The notes below the pieces were generated by a model. That model made no database searches and had not been told where the DNA came from. It saw only the letters and a list, made by a program, of their open reading frames with translations. Source: Acidocella sp. (GTDB lineage Bacteria; Pseudomonadota; Alphaproteobacteria; Acetobacterales; Acetobacteraceae). From it: DNA of 6,442 bases. The position numbers were made by a program, and so were the translations under genes. Within the stretch, counting starts at the first letter, position 1. Each line of letters opens with the position of its first letter. The stretch is from contig JAQNCU010000178.1 in assembly GCA_029077775.1 (NCBI GenBank), positions 1 through 6,442 on the forward strand, in the 5' to 3' direction. Shown piece after piece: positions 1 to 5,317 of the stretch.

Positions 1-450
1 GCTGTAATGCGGGATTATCGCTATATCATTCTCAATCGCCCGGCGCCCCCAGCCATTGGCCGCGGCTTGGTTTGGCATGTAAAGGCGCCACTCGACGCAG
101 CTTCTATGCAGCAAGCGGCTTACCGGCTCGTAGGAAAGCACGATTTCACCAGTTTCCGGGCGCTTGCCTGCCAAGCGGTATCCCCGGTGCGCACGGTCAA
201 TCATTTTTCGGTCTTACGATGTGACGATCAAATTATCCTCGATGTTTCCGCCCGCAGTTTTCTCCACCACCAGGTTCGTAACTTTGTTGGCACGCTCAAG
301 CTGGTTGGAACCGGCATGTGGCCGGTTAACCGTGTCAGCGATGTTCTCTCTGCTCGTGACCGTCGCATGGCAGGACCAACCGCGCCTGCTGGCGGACTGA
401 CGCTGACCCGGGTTCATTATCCGCGAGACCCGTTTGCTGAGCAGCAATGA
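1..450 (+). CDS. truA: tRNA pseudouridine synthase A (TruA), C-terminal part; 5' end outside the window
   Basis: TruA converts uridines 38-40 of the tRNA anticodon arm to pseudouridine in the cytoplasm. Only the last 149 codons are visible and the frame is open from base 1. TruA hallmarks in order are RDYRYIILNR near the left edge, KHDFTSFRA in the middle, and RSFLHHQVRNFVG at 253-291, which belongs to the RNA-binding and dimer-contact part of the C-terminal domain. The catalytic aspartate lies in the N-terminal half of the family (RTDAGVHA-type motif) and is therefore outside the window. The full protein is usually about 245-270 residues, so roughly 100 are missing. The ATG at 7 is internal, not the start. 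The stop is TGA at 448-450. infC follows after 93 bp on the same strand. Assignment is confident; whether the unseen half is intact cannot be judged. Confidence 0.95.
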   Translation, partial: AVMRDYRYIILNRPAPPAIGRGLVWHVKAPLDAASMQQAAYRLVGKHDFTSFRALACQAVSPVRTVNHFSVLRCDDQIILDVSARSFLHHQVRNFVGTLKLVGTGMWPVNRVSDVLSARDRRMAGPTAPAGGLTLTRVHYPRDPFAEQQ

Positions 451-543
451 GCTCCACACCGTTGCTTTGTTGCTTCGGTAGGGCGATATCGTCTAAATGA
501 TCATATTCAGTGTTTTGTTTGTTCACGACGACAGGAGATCGAC
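451..543 (+). promoter_or_regulatory. truA-infC intergenic leader, with weak promoter-like elements
   Basis: This 93-bp gap carries the upstream region of infC. A weak -35-like TTGCTT lies at 470-475 with a poor -10-like TAAATG at 494-499 (18-bp spacer); I would not rely on it. A 16-codon frame opens at ATG 497 and ends at TAG 545-547, overlapping the infC start codon in another frame, but its only SD-like match (TAGGG, 479-483) is 13 bp away. No convincing terminator hairpin for truA is visible, so read-through from truA into infC is possible. Confidence 0.3.
534..537 (+). promoter_or_regulatory. Shine-Dalgarno sequence that fixes the infC start at ATA 544
   Basis: GGAG within ACAGGAGATC stands 6 bp before ATA at 544. 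No comparable SD lies at the right distance before the GTG at 613, so this site supports the rare ATA as the true infC start. Confidence 0.75.
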
Positions 544-1083
544 ATAGCCAGACTACCCGCTCCACCGACGCCACCGAGCCGAGAAGGTCCACGCGTCAAC
601 GAAGATATCCGAGTGCCCCAAGTTCGTTTGATCGACCAGGACGGCGAAATGATGGGTGTGCTCACGACGCGTGAAGCTCAACGCCGTGCGACTGAAGTTG
701 GTCTCGATCTGGTGGAAATCAGCCCGAACGCCGATCCGCCAGTCTGCAAGCTGCTCGATTATGGGAAATTCAAATACGAGCAGCAAAAAAAGAAAAATGA
801 AGCGCGCAAAAAGCAAAAAGTGATCGAAATTAAAGAAATTAAGGTTCGCCCAAATATCGATGAGAACGATTATCAGGTTAAATTGCGGGCGATGAAAAGT
901 TTCATTGAGGAAGGCGACAAAGTAAAAGTCACACTCAGGTTTCGTGGCCGCGAAATGGCCCATCAGGAACTCGGTGTAAAAGTTCTGGAACGGATCAAGA
1001 TTGACATGGAGACTGAGACCAAAGTCGAACAGATGCCAAAAATGGAAAATCGGCAAATGGTAATGGTTCTCAGCCCTCGTTGA
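544..1083 (+). CDS. infC: Translation initiation factor IF-3, starting at a rare ATA codon
   Basis: IF3 binds the 30S subunit, keeps it apart from 50S and checks the initiator tRNA and start codon. Starting at ATA 544 gives 179 residues, close to the 180 of E. coli IF3. The start at GTG 613 would remove the first 23 residues, which include the conserved leader REGPRVNEDIR. The N-terminal domain spans roughly residues 15-80 (VPQVRLIDQDGEMMGV, GLDLVEISPNADPPVCKLLDYGK). A lysine-rich linker follows near 80-95, then the C-terminal domain with KVRPNIDENDYQVK and LRFRGREMAHQELG. A good SD lies 6 bp upstream of ATA. Non-AUG starts (AUU, AUC, AUA) are a known infC feature, because IF3 discriminates against them and so controls its own synthesis; that autoregulation here is inference. 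The usual partners rpmI and rplT do not follow; an hpnG-like gene does, 19 bp on. Confidence 0.95.
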   Translation: MARLPAPPTPPSREGPRVNEDIRVPQVRLIDQDGEMMGVLTTREAQRRATEVGLDLVEISPNADPPVCKLLDYGKFKYEQQKKKNEARKKQKVIEIKEIKVRPNIDENDYQVKLRAMKSFIEEGDKVKVTLRFRGREMAHQELGVKVLERIKIDMETETKVEQMPKMENRQMVMVLSPR

Positions 1084-1091
1084 TAATTAAC

Positions 1092-1096
1092 GGTGA
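1092..1096 (+). promoter_or_regulatory. Shine-Dalgarno sequence for the hpnG-like gene (TTG start)
   Basis: GGTGA lies 6 bp before TTG 1103 and matches the anti-SD core (GGTGA of AAGGAGGTGA). The in-frame stop TGA at 1094-1096 lies within this site, so TTG 1103 is the only recognised start codon (ATG/GTG/TTG) left between that stop and the conserved N-terminus. Confidence 0.6.
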
Positions 1097-1102
1097 ACCT
1101 TT

Positions 1103-1744
1103 TTGCTAGGTTTTGTAACGGGTCTGGCCGCCGAAGCCCGAATGCTGACTGGCTGCGGTGTTCTTATAGGCGTGGGCGGCGGCTCAGTAGCGGGAGTTGA
1201 GCCTGCTGTCCATGAAATCATAGCAAGGGGTGCAACTGCTTTAATAAGCTTTGGTTTAGCAGGTGGGCTCGATCCCACCTTACCGGCCGGGGCACTTATT
1301 TTGCCTCGCGTGGTTATCAGTGGTGCCTCATGCTACCGATGCGATATCAACTTGACCAAACTACTTGGCGGCCCAACTGCGGACAGCATCACCGGCAGCC
1401 TTGTTGTTGTAACCACACGCGCCTCCAAGCAAGCTCTTCACCGTGATACGTCTGCAACCGCAGTCGACCTCGAGTCAGCGATCGTAGCGCGCATCGCTTC
1501 AGAACGGGGTATACCATTTGCCGTGTTGCGCGCTGTCGCCGATCCAGCATGGCGGGCTCTCCCGCCGGCCAGTCTCAGTGCGCTCAACGCATCCGGGCAC
1601 ATTGTTTTCTGGCCGATTTTTAAAAACATCATGCGCCAACCCGGTCAGCTACCGGATCTCTTTCGTCTGGCGCGCGATGCAGCTGTTGCAAGAGCATCGC
1701 TCGCTAAGCATGTAAGTCTACTCAAAATGGATCTACAAATTTAA
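1103..1744 (+). CDS. hpnG: HpnG-like hopanoid-associated phosphorylase / adenosylhopane nucleosidase
   Basis: This belongs to the purine nucleoside phosphorylase / MTA-SAH nucleosidase fold, in the hopanoid-associated branch. HpnG removes adenine from adenosylhopane, made by HpnH, on the way to ribosylhopane and bacteriohopanetetrol, which are membrane lipids. In its 213 residues I see the N-terminal VTGLAAEAR, the glycine-rich GVGGGSVAG near 23-31 for phosphate or ribose contact, SFGLAGGLDP at 49-58, VDLES at 121-125 (equivalent to the ribose-binding VDMES, with Glu124), and AVADP with Asp147 at the position of the catalytic aspartate in nucleosidases. The C-terminal RQPGQLPDLFRLARDAA is characteristic of the HpnG branch as I know it. 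The start is TTG with SD GGTGA. It lies 19 bp after infC and is likely co-transcribed. No other hopanoid gene is in the window. Its last 12 bp overlap the end of xthA on the other strand. A general MTA/SAH-type nucleosidase is the alternative. Confidence 0.85.
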   Translation: MLGFVTGLAAEARMLTGCGVLIGVGGGSVAGVEPAVHEIIARGATALISFGLAGGLDPTLPAGALILPRVVISGASCYRCDINLTKLLGGPTADSITGSLVVVTTRASKQALHRDTSATAVDLESAIVARIASERGIPFAVLRAVADPAWRALPPASLSALNASGHIVFWPIFKNIMRQPGQLPDLFRLARDAAVARASLAKHVSLLKMDLQI

Positions 1745-2539
1745 TCCTATAATTACAGGTACGTGATCGGAACTGCGATCCCAATCGCGCGCATTGGTCA
1801 ATATTCGATAATACGCTAGGCCGTTTCGAAAATCGCGCGAAACCCAAATGTGGTCAAGCCGGCGCCCCCGATTGGAAGCGCGCCAATCCCGGTTCCGATA
1901 TGACCACCACGTGTATAATTTCTCATTATCCGGAACGAAGTGACGAACTGCATCAATAAATCCGGCGTTCCGCCAGGCGTTTAGCCCAGTTGTTTCTTCC
2001 GGCGTATGGCTTACAACACCAAGAAGCTGTTTATGGTTCCAAACATCGTTCTCCATCGGGGCAATGTTGAGGTCGCCAACCAATATCGATGAAACTGGTG
2101 GATGCCTCTCAAAATGCGCGCGTGCCTCGGCAATAAAATCCAGCTTATGACCATATTTTGGGTTAATCTCGCGATCAGGTACGTCACCGCCCGCAGGAAC
2201 ATAAAAATTATGGATCATAATCTGCCGATTACCGATCTGCATTTTTGCACAAATGTGTCGGCAATCACCCTTAGCACACCAATCGGGCATGCCGCTCTGG
2301 ATGGTAATTGGAAATCTTGAGAAAATCGCGACGCCATTATATCCCTTCATGCCGCGCATCAACACGTGTGGTAACCCGAGTTGCGCACCAAGATCCCCCG
2401 GAAACAACTCATCGGGCACTTTGGTCTCCTGCAGGCAAATCACGTCGGGCGCCGCATCAGTCATTAGCTTAAACAATAATTCTTGGCGCAGCCGGACCGA
2501 ATTAATATTCCAGGTCGCAACAATAATCTGATCACTCAT
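1733..2539 (-). CDS. xthA: Exodeoxyribonuclease III (AP endonuclease, XthA type)
   Basis: This is a cytoplasmic DNA-repair enzyme of the exonuclease-endonuclease-phosphatase family. It cleaves 5' of abasic sites and trims 3' blocking groups and 3' ends. The 268 residues equal the E. coli protein in length. The catalytic set is complete: Asn11 (WNINS), Glu38 (CLQETK), Tyr112 (NFYVPAGG), Asp156 and Asn158 (GDLNIAP), Asp229 (RLDHIW) and His259 (SSDHVP). TWWSYR at 210-215 is also typical. The start ATG 2539-2537 overlaps the stop of the upstream FAH gene as ATGA, and no good SD is seen, so translation is probably coupled to that gene. The stop is TAG at 1735-1733, inside the end of hpnG on the other strand, and I see no terminator hairpin at this convergent junction. 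Confidence 0.96.
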   Translation of the reverse strand: MSDQIIVATWNINSVRLRQELLFKLMTDAAPDVICLQETKVPDELFPGDLGAQLGLPHVLMRGMKGYNGVAIFSRFPITIQSGMPDWCAKGDCRHICAKMQIGNRQIMIHNFYVPAGGDVPDREINPKYGHKLDFIAEARAHFERHPPVSSILVGDLNIAPMENDVWNHKQLLGVVSHTPEETTGLNAWRNAGFIDAVRHFVPDNEKLYTWWSYRNRDWRASNRGRRLDHIWVSRDFRNGLAYYRILTNARDWDRSSDHVPVIIGLNL

Positions 2540-3219
2540 ACTAACTGAAACGAAACAGTACCAACACCGTCGATCGATCCTGAAATTCGTGCACCCCGTT
2601 CAACCGCAGCAACACCGTCAGGCGTACCCGTAAAAATCAGATCGCCCGGTGCCAAGGCAACTAGCTTGGACAAAAATGCGATGATTTCTGGCACCGACCA
2701 AATCATATCCTCCAGAGTGCCATCCTGTTTGATCGCATCGTCGACCGAAAGCGAAATTCGCCCACACGCTGGATGGCCAGTTTGCAGTGTTGGCACGATC
2801 AGGCCAATTGGAGCTGAAGCATCAAAGCCCTTGCTCATATCCCACGGTCGGCGCAGTAATTTAGCCTCATCCTGAAGGTCGCGTCGTGTCAGGTCGACTC
2901 CCGCAGCATATCCGTACACGTGCTCCAAAGCCTGCTCTATCGCAATGGCTTGGCCACCACGACCAATTGCTACGACAAGTTCCATCTCGAAATGCAGCGA
3001 CCGTGTTGCAGTTGGAAATGGCACGTGATCGGACGAAATAACCGCGTCGGCTGGTTTGGAAAAAAAGAATGGAGGCTCGCGGTCGGGGTCTGCGCCCATC
3101 TCGCGCGCGTGTGCGGCATAGTTACGCCCAACACAAAAAATCCGCCTAACCGGAAACCGACCGCCGCCAGCGACAGAAACGCTGGGTAGCTCTGGTGGTT
3201 CGATCACCCAATCTGACAT
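2536..3219 (-). CDS. Fumarylacetoacetate hydrolase (FAH) family protein, fumarylpyruvate hydrolase / acylpyruvase-like
   Basis: FAH-fold enzymes are metal-dependent and hydrolyse C-C bonds of acylpyruvates or tautomerise/decarboxylate oxo-acids. The 227 residues are the length of the small FAHD1/YcgM/NagK branch. Visible hallmarks are FCVGRNYAAHAREMG at 28-42, FFSKPADAV at 52-60, HFEMELVVAIG at 76-86 with metal ligands Glu78 and Glu80, and GVDLTRRDLQ at 107-116 with ligand Asp109. Further on are RPWDMSKGFDASAPIG with Lys130 and FTGTPDGV at 196-203. The start ATG 3219-3217 is supported by GAGGGA 6 bp upstream. It overlaps xthA by 4 bp and follows the amidotransferase-like gene by 24 bp. No genes of aromatic (gentisate/homogentisate) breakdown are near, so the substrate is open: fumarylpyruvate, acylpyruvates or oxaloacetate are all possible. 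Family certain, reaction not. Confidence 0.9.
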   Translation of the reverse strand: MSDWVIEPPELPSVSVAGGGRFPVRRIFCVGRNYAAHAREMGADPDREPPFFFSKPADAVISSDHVPFPTATRSLHFEMELVVAIGRGGQAIAIEQALEHVYGYAAGVDLTRRDLQDEAKLLRRPWDMSKGFDASAPIGLIVPTLQTGHPACGRISLSVDDAIKQDGTLEDMIWSVPEIIAFLSKLVALAPGDLIFTGTPDGVAAVERGARISGSIDGVGTVSFQLV

Positions 3220-3225
3220 AAACAG

Positions 3226-3231
3226 TCCCTC
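3226..3231 (-). promoter_or_regulatory. Shine-Dalgarno sequence of the FAH-family gene
   Basis: On the minus strand GAGGGA lies 6 bp before ATG 3219-3217, within the 24-bp gap after the amidotransferase stop. This strong site confirms the FAH start. Confidence 0.65.
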
Positions 3232-3243
3232 ATCGGCGAATTT

Positions 3244-4005
3244 TCAACGACCTAAACCCACGCGCACCGCCGTACCGAAACTTTCAAAAATGCGCTTTGA
3301 CGCATCGTCATGATCGAAATCATATTCAGGATGCCACTGAACACCCAATAAATAGCCACCGGATGTCCCGGAGATTGCTTCCACCGTGCCATCCGTCGCA
3401 CGCGCCTCCACCAGCAGGCCCCGCGCAAGACAATCAATACCCTGGTTATGCAGCGAATTGACCGCTAATAAATCGCTCTGGATAATGGTTGCCAATATAC
3501 CACCCGACCGAAGCGACACATAATGAGCCTTGCCGGTCCGCACTGCCCCATGTGATTGCATCGGCATCGAGTGGTCAATTCGCCCTTCGATGTCCTGCAC
3601 ACGCTGGTGCAGAGTGCCCCCAAGAGCCACATTCAACTCTTGCAAGCCCCGGCAAATGGCAAGAACAGGAGTACCACGATTGAGAGCACCACGGATTAAC
3701 GGTAACGTCACTTGGTCACGCTCAGAATCCTCCGGGGCTTCATCTGGTCGTTGCGCCGGCCCACCATAAAACTTTGCCGCGACATTACTGCGGCTTCCCG
3801 TCAGAATGATGCCGTCGAGCCTGTCCAGTAACGTCGAAATATCCGCGCTCTCACCATTGGCCGGAATCAACACCGGCGCCCCGCCAACTAACTGATCCAC
3901 CGCGCGGACATAAGTATCGGATGCAGCGTGGTTAAGCATACCGAAGACGCCGAACGCTTTCCTACAACAGGAAATTCCAACCAGTCCTGGTATCCGCTTC
4001 ACCAT
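3244..4005 (-). CDS. Class-I glutamine amidotransferase-like hydrolase (peptidase C26, PuuD-like)
   Basis: This belongs to the gamma-glutamyl hydrolase / gamma-glutamyl-GABA hydrolase family, which splits gamma-glutamyl amide bonds in the cytoplasm. Numbering from the first ATG (4011), the nucleophile Cys120 sits in LAICRGLQELNVALGG and the catalytic His227 and Glu229 in VQWHPEYD. Other marks are GIILTGSRSNVAAKFYGG at 67-84 (compare PuuD's GSPSNV) and NSLHNQGI at 185-192. Two starts are possible. ATG 4011-4009 is only 2 bp from the SD-like GAGAG (4018-4014), while ATG 4005-4003 is 8 bp away, so I chose the second (253 residues). It lies between lolA and the FAH gene, with no putrescine-utilisation genes around, so a PuuD role in putrescine breakdown is not supported by context. 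Other gamma-glutamyl substrates, for example from peptide or glutathione turnover, are possible. Confidence 0.9.
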   Translation of the reverse strand: MVKRIPGLVGISCCRKAFGVFGMLNHAASDTYVRAVDQLVGGAPVLIPANGESADISTLLDRLDGIILTGSRSNVAAKFYGGPAQRPDEAPEDSERDQVTLPLIRGALNRGTPVLAICRGLQELNVALGGTLHQRVQDIEGRIDHSMPMQSHGAVRTGKAHYVSLRSGGILATIIQSDLLAVNSLHNQGIDCLARGLLVEARATDGTVEAISGTSGGYLLGVQWHPEYDFDHDDASKRIFESFGTAVRVGLGR

Positions 4006-4074
4006 AAGCATTACTCTCAGATCTGACCGGGCGTGTCATCACACCGTGCGTGGGAGTCTGGTCTGCATCCCATA

Positions 4075-4734
4075 TCAGTTTGAGTTAATACCTTGGATAT
4101 ATTCAAAGTCTTTATCGGGAAACGGTTTAACAGCGTGTAAATCGTATAAACTAACCTGGGTGAGTTGCCCCTGCGCATCGGTCACCCGCCATTGCCGCAG
4201 TTCCAGCGGCTCTGTTGAAAACACCAACGTAATATGTCCCTGTTGAGCTTTTCTGGTCCGCACAAGCGTAACTTGCACCTCTCCCGGAGGCTCCGATATC
4301 TTGGTCACAGTTACCGGTCCAGACAGATCGATATGCTTTTGAAGCAAAATCCCCAGCGGTGTCGACCCCAGCGGTATGTTCGTAGTCTGCCTTAATTGGG
4401 GGTCATGGTACACCAACAAACCAAACCCCGCGACGAGCAATTCTGGGTCCGGCTTGTCGTATTGAAAGCGCATCTTTCCAGGGCGTTGCACAATCGCTTG
4501 TCCGGTCCGAACAGACCCATCCGCCCCAACCTGCATAAATTTTGCGGTTATTGTTTTCAAGCCATTTAGGTAATCAGAAACCTGCGCAAGGACCACCTGG
4601 TTTTTCGGTACGGATGTTACCGCAGAACTCTCGGCCGTCGAACAACTGAACATCAGTCCAGCCAATGCGCCAGGAACTGCGAATCGAGTCAGTCGCCGTC
4701 CCCAATGAATGGCGTAGCGCACGGAAGAAATCAA
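4075..4734 (-). CDS. lolA: LolA-family outer-membrane lipoprotein carrier protein
   Basis: LolA is the periplasmic chaperone that takes lipoproteins released by LolCDE across to the outer membrane. Typical pieces, numbered in the 219-residue frame, are VSDYLNGLKTITAKFMQ at 52-68, QRPGKMRFQYDKPDPELLVA at 83-102, DPQLRQTTNIPLGSTPLGIL at 111-130 and LVFSTEPLELRQWRVTDAQG at 170-189. The N-terminus looks like a signal peptide: an Arg-rich start (WGRRLTR, 11-17), a hydrophobic run AVPGALAGLMF (19-29), then polar STAESSA. A cysteine at 31 follows LMFS, a poor lipobox, so SPase I cleavage after STA or SSA is more likely than lipidation. The start is TTG 4734-4732, overlapping the marR stop as TTGA. 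No SD is evident, which suggests coupling, and the exact start is less certain. The 3' end is 69 bp before the chosen amidotransferase start. The lolA-xthA neighbourhood is familiar in Alphaproteobacteria; the two hydrolases between them are the extra element. Confidence 0.9.
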   Translation of the reverse strand: MISSVRYAIHWGRRLTRFAVPGALAGLMFSCSTAESSAVTSVPKNQVVLAQVSDYLNGLKTITAKFMQVGADGSVRTGQAIVQRPGKMRFQYDKPDPELLVAGFGLLVYHDPQLRQTTNIPLGSTPLGILLQKHIDLSGPVTVTKISEPPGEVQVTLVRTRKAQQGHITLVFSTEPLELRQWRVTDAQGQLTQVSLYDLHAVKPFPDKDFEYIQGINSN

Positions 4735-5120
4735 CCGGCTAACGCAGACCGGCGTGGCGCCTCATCGGACGCCGAACGGCTTGCAGAAACCAACTCACCC
4801 ATCACCGAACGGATTTCACGAAGAAACGCCGAACCCTTTGTCGTGCGCTGTACAAGCACGCTACGACGATCCGCCGGATCAACTTTCCTACGCGCGAGGT
4901 CCAGGTCAGACAAACGATCAAGCGCGCGCGTAATCGCGGGTTTCGATACGTTAAGTTGCTGGGCGAGTCCGCGCACCGTGTGAGCGCCCTCATTCAAGTA
5001 GCACGTCAAAAAAACGCCAAGCTGACGGGCAGAAAGATCAACCCCGTCGCGCCGAACCAATGCCACCACGGTATCGCGTAGAATACCAACCATGTCGTCT
5101 TGCGTCATTTGTATGGCCAT
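4731..5120 (-). CDS. MarR-family transcriptional regulator
   Basis: This small winged-helix dimeric regulator usually represses its own operon until a ligand or oxidant releases it. Numbering from an upstream ATG at 5135, the DNA-binding core spans roughly 34-105. LSARQLGVFLTCYL forms the entry helices, VRGLAQQLNVSKPAITRALDRL at 54-75 is the helix-turn-helix with the recognition helix near 63-75, and DPADRRSVLVQRTTKG at 86-101 is the wing. The C-terminal tail is short and polar, so the protein is on the short side for MarR. I prefer the ATG at 5120-5118 (129 residues), because GAGGAA stands 7 bp before it while the ATG at 5135 has no SD. It is the first gene of the presumed marR-lolA-amidotransferase-FAH-xthA transcript and overlaps lolA by 4 bp. 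The ligand cannot be read from the sequence. A single Cys45 is present, without the paired cysteine pattern of OhrR-type sensors. Confidence 0.88.
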   Translation of the reverse strand: MAIQMTQDDMVGILRDTVVALVRRDGVDLSARQLGVFLTCYLNEGAHTVRGLAQQLNVSKPAITRALDRLSDLDLARRKVDPADRRSVLVQRTTKGSAFLREIRSVMGELVSASRSASDEAPRRSALAG

Positions 5121-5127
5121 TTCGCTA

Positions 5128-5133
5128 TTCCTC
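5128..5133 (-). promoter_or_regulatory. Shine-Dalgarno sequence that decides the marR-type start
   Basis: On the minus strand GAGGAA is followed after 7 bp by ATG 5120-5118. The upstream in-frame ATG at 5135-5133 touches this same site and lacks an SD of its own, so the shorter MarR product is favoured. Confidence 0.6.
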
Positions 5134-5140
5134 ATACGAC

Positions 5141-5317
5141 TTAAACGACATCAATATCCGCGCCGTCGACGGACTCCACACCACGCGGAGAAAATCGGGT
5201 CCGGAGGATTCCGGTCAACCATTTCGATGGAGTGATCATCGCCATCCAGAAACAATCGCTGCTACAACAGTTATGAGACTTTGCCGCATTGAACAAGCCA
5301 CTGAAACATGAAAACAT
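5141..5317 (-). CDS. Possible small protein of 58 residues, unrecognised
   Basis: An open frame fills most of the gap between the aminopeptidase and marR. ATG 5317-5315 is preceded by GGAG with a 5-bp spacer, and the frame ends at TAA 5143-5141, 20 bp before the marR start. The product begins MFSCFSGLFNAAKSHNCCSS and has four cysteines in its first 22 residues (at 4, 17, 18 and 22). A WMAMI stretch follows and the end is acidic (SVDGADIDVV). I recognise no family. The frame may be a chance opening in a regulatory region; the good ribosome site and the close spacing to marR are the only positive evidence. Its start overlaps the perfect palindrome at 5317-5333. Confidence 0.22.
   Translation of the reverse strand: MFSCFSGLFNAAKSHNCCSSDCFWMAMITPSKWLTGILRTRFSPRGVESVDGADIDVV
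5191..5218 (-). promoter_or_regulatory. Tentative promoter of the marR operon with an internal palindrome
   Basis: On the minus strand a -35-like TTGACC (5218-5213, five of six consensus bases) is followed after 16 bp by a weak -10-like GATTTT (5196-5191). The palindrome CCGGA-N4-TCCGG (5201-5214) overlaps the spacer and the end of the -35, which is where an autorepressor operator could sit. It is about 70 bp upstream of the marR start. The -10 match is poor, so the call is tentative. Confidence 0.25.

Noticed and set aside
335..592. Minus-strand open frame across the truA end and infC leader
   Set aside because: It overlaps truA and infC coding sequence antisense, has no SD worth noting, and its product resembles no family.
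553..1056. 167-codon open frame on the minus strand opposite infC
   Set aside because: It mirrors infC, whose Lys/Glu-rich codons read as Phe/Leu on the other strand. The product is a low-complexity hydrophobic string with no family resemblance, while the + strand is unmistakable IF3.
1093..1095. GTG 1093 as the hpnG start
   Set aside because: It is in a different frame from the nucleosidase; the correct frame has a TGA stop at 1094-1096, leaving TTG 1103.
1746..1759. Imperfect palindrome CCTATAATTACAGG near the hpnG/xthA junction as a bidirectional terminator
   Set aside because: It lies in xthA coding sequence, the stem is AT-rich with mismatches and only about 3 strong pairs, and no T run follows on either strand.
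4018..4025. CAGATCTG palindrome between lolA and the amidotransferase gene
   Set aside because: It is an 8-bp palindrome expected by chance at this scale, overlaps the SD region of the amidotransferase, and has no extended symmetry or terminator features.
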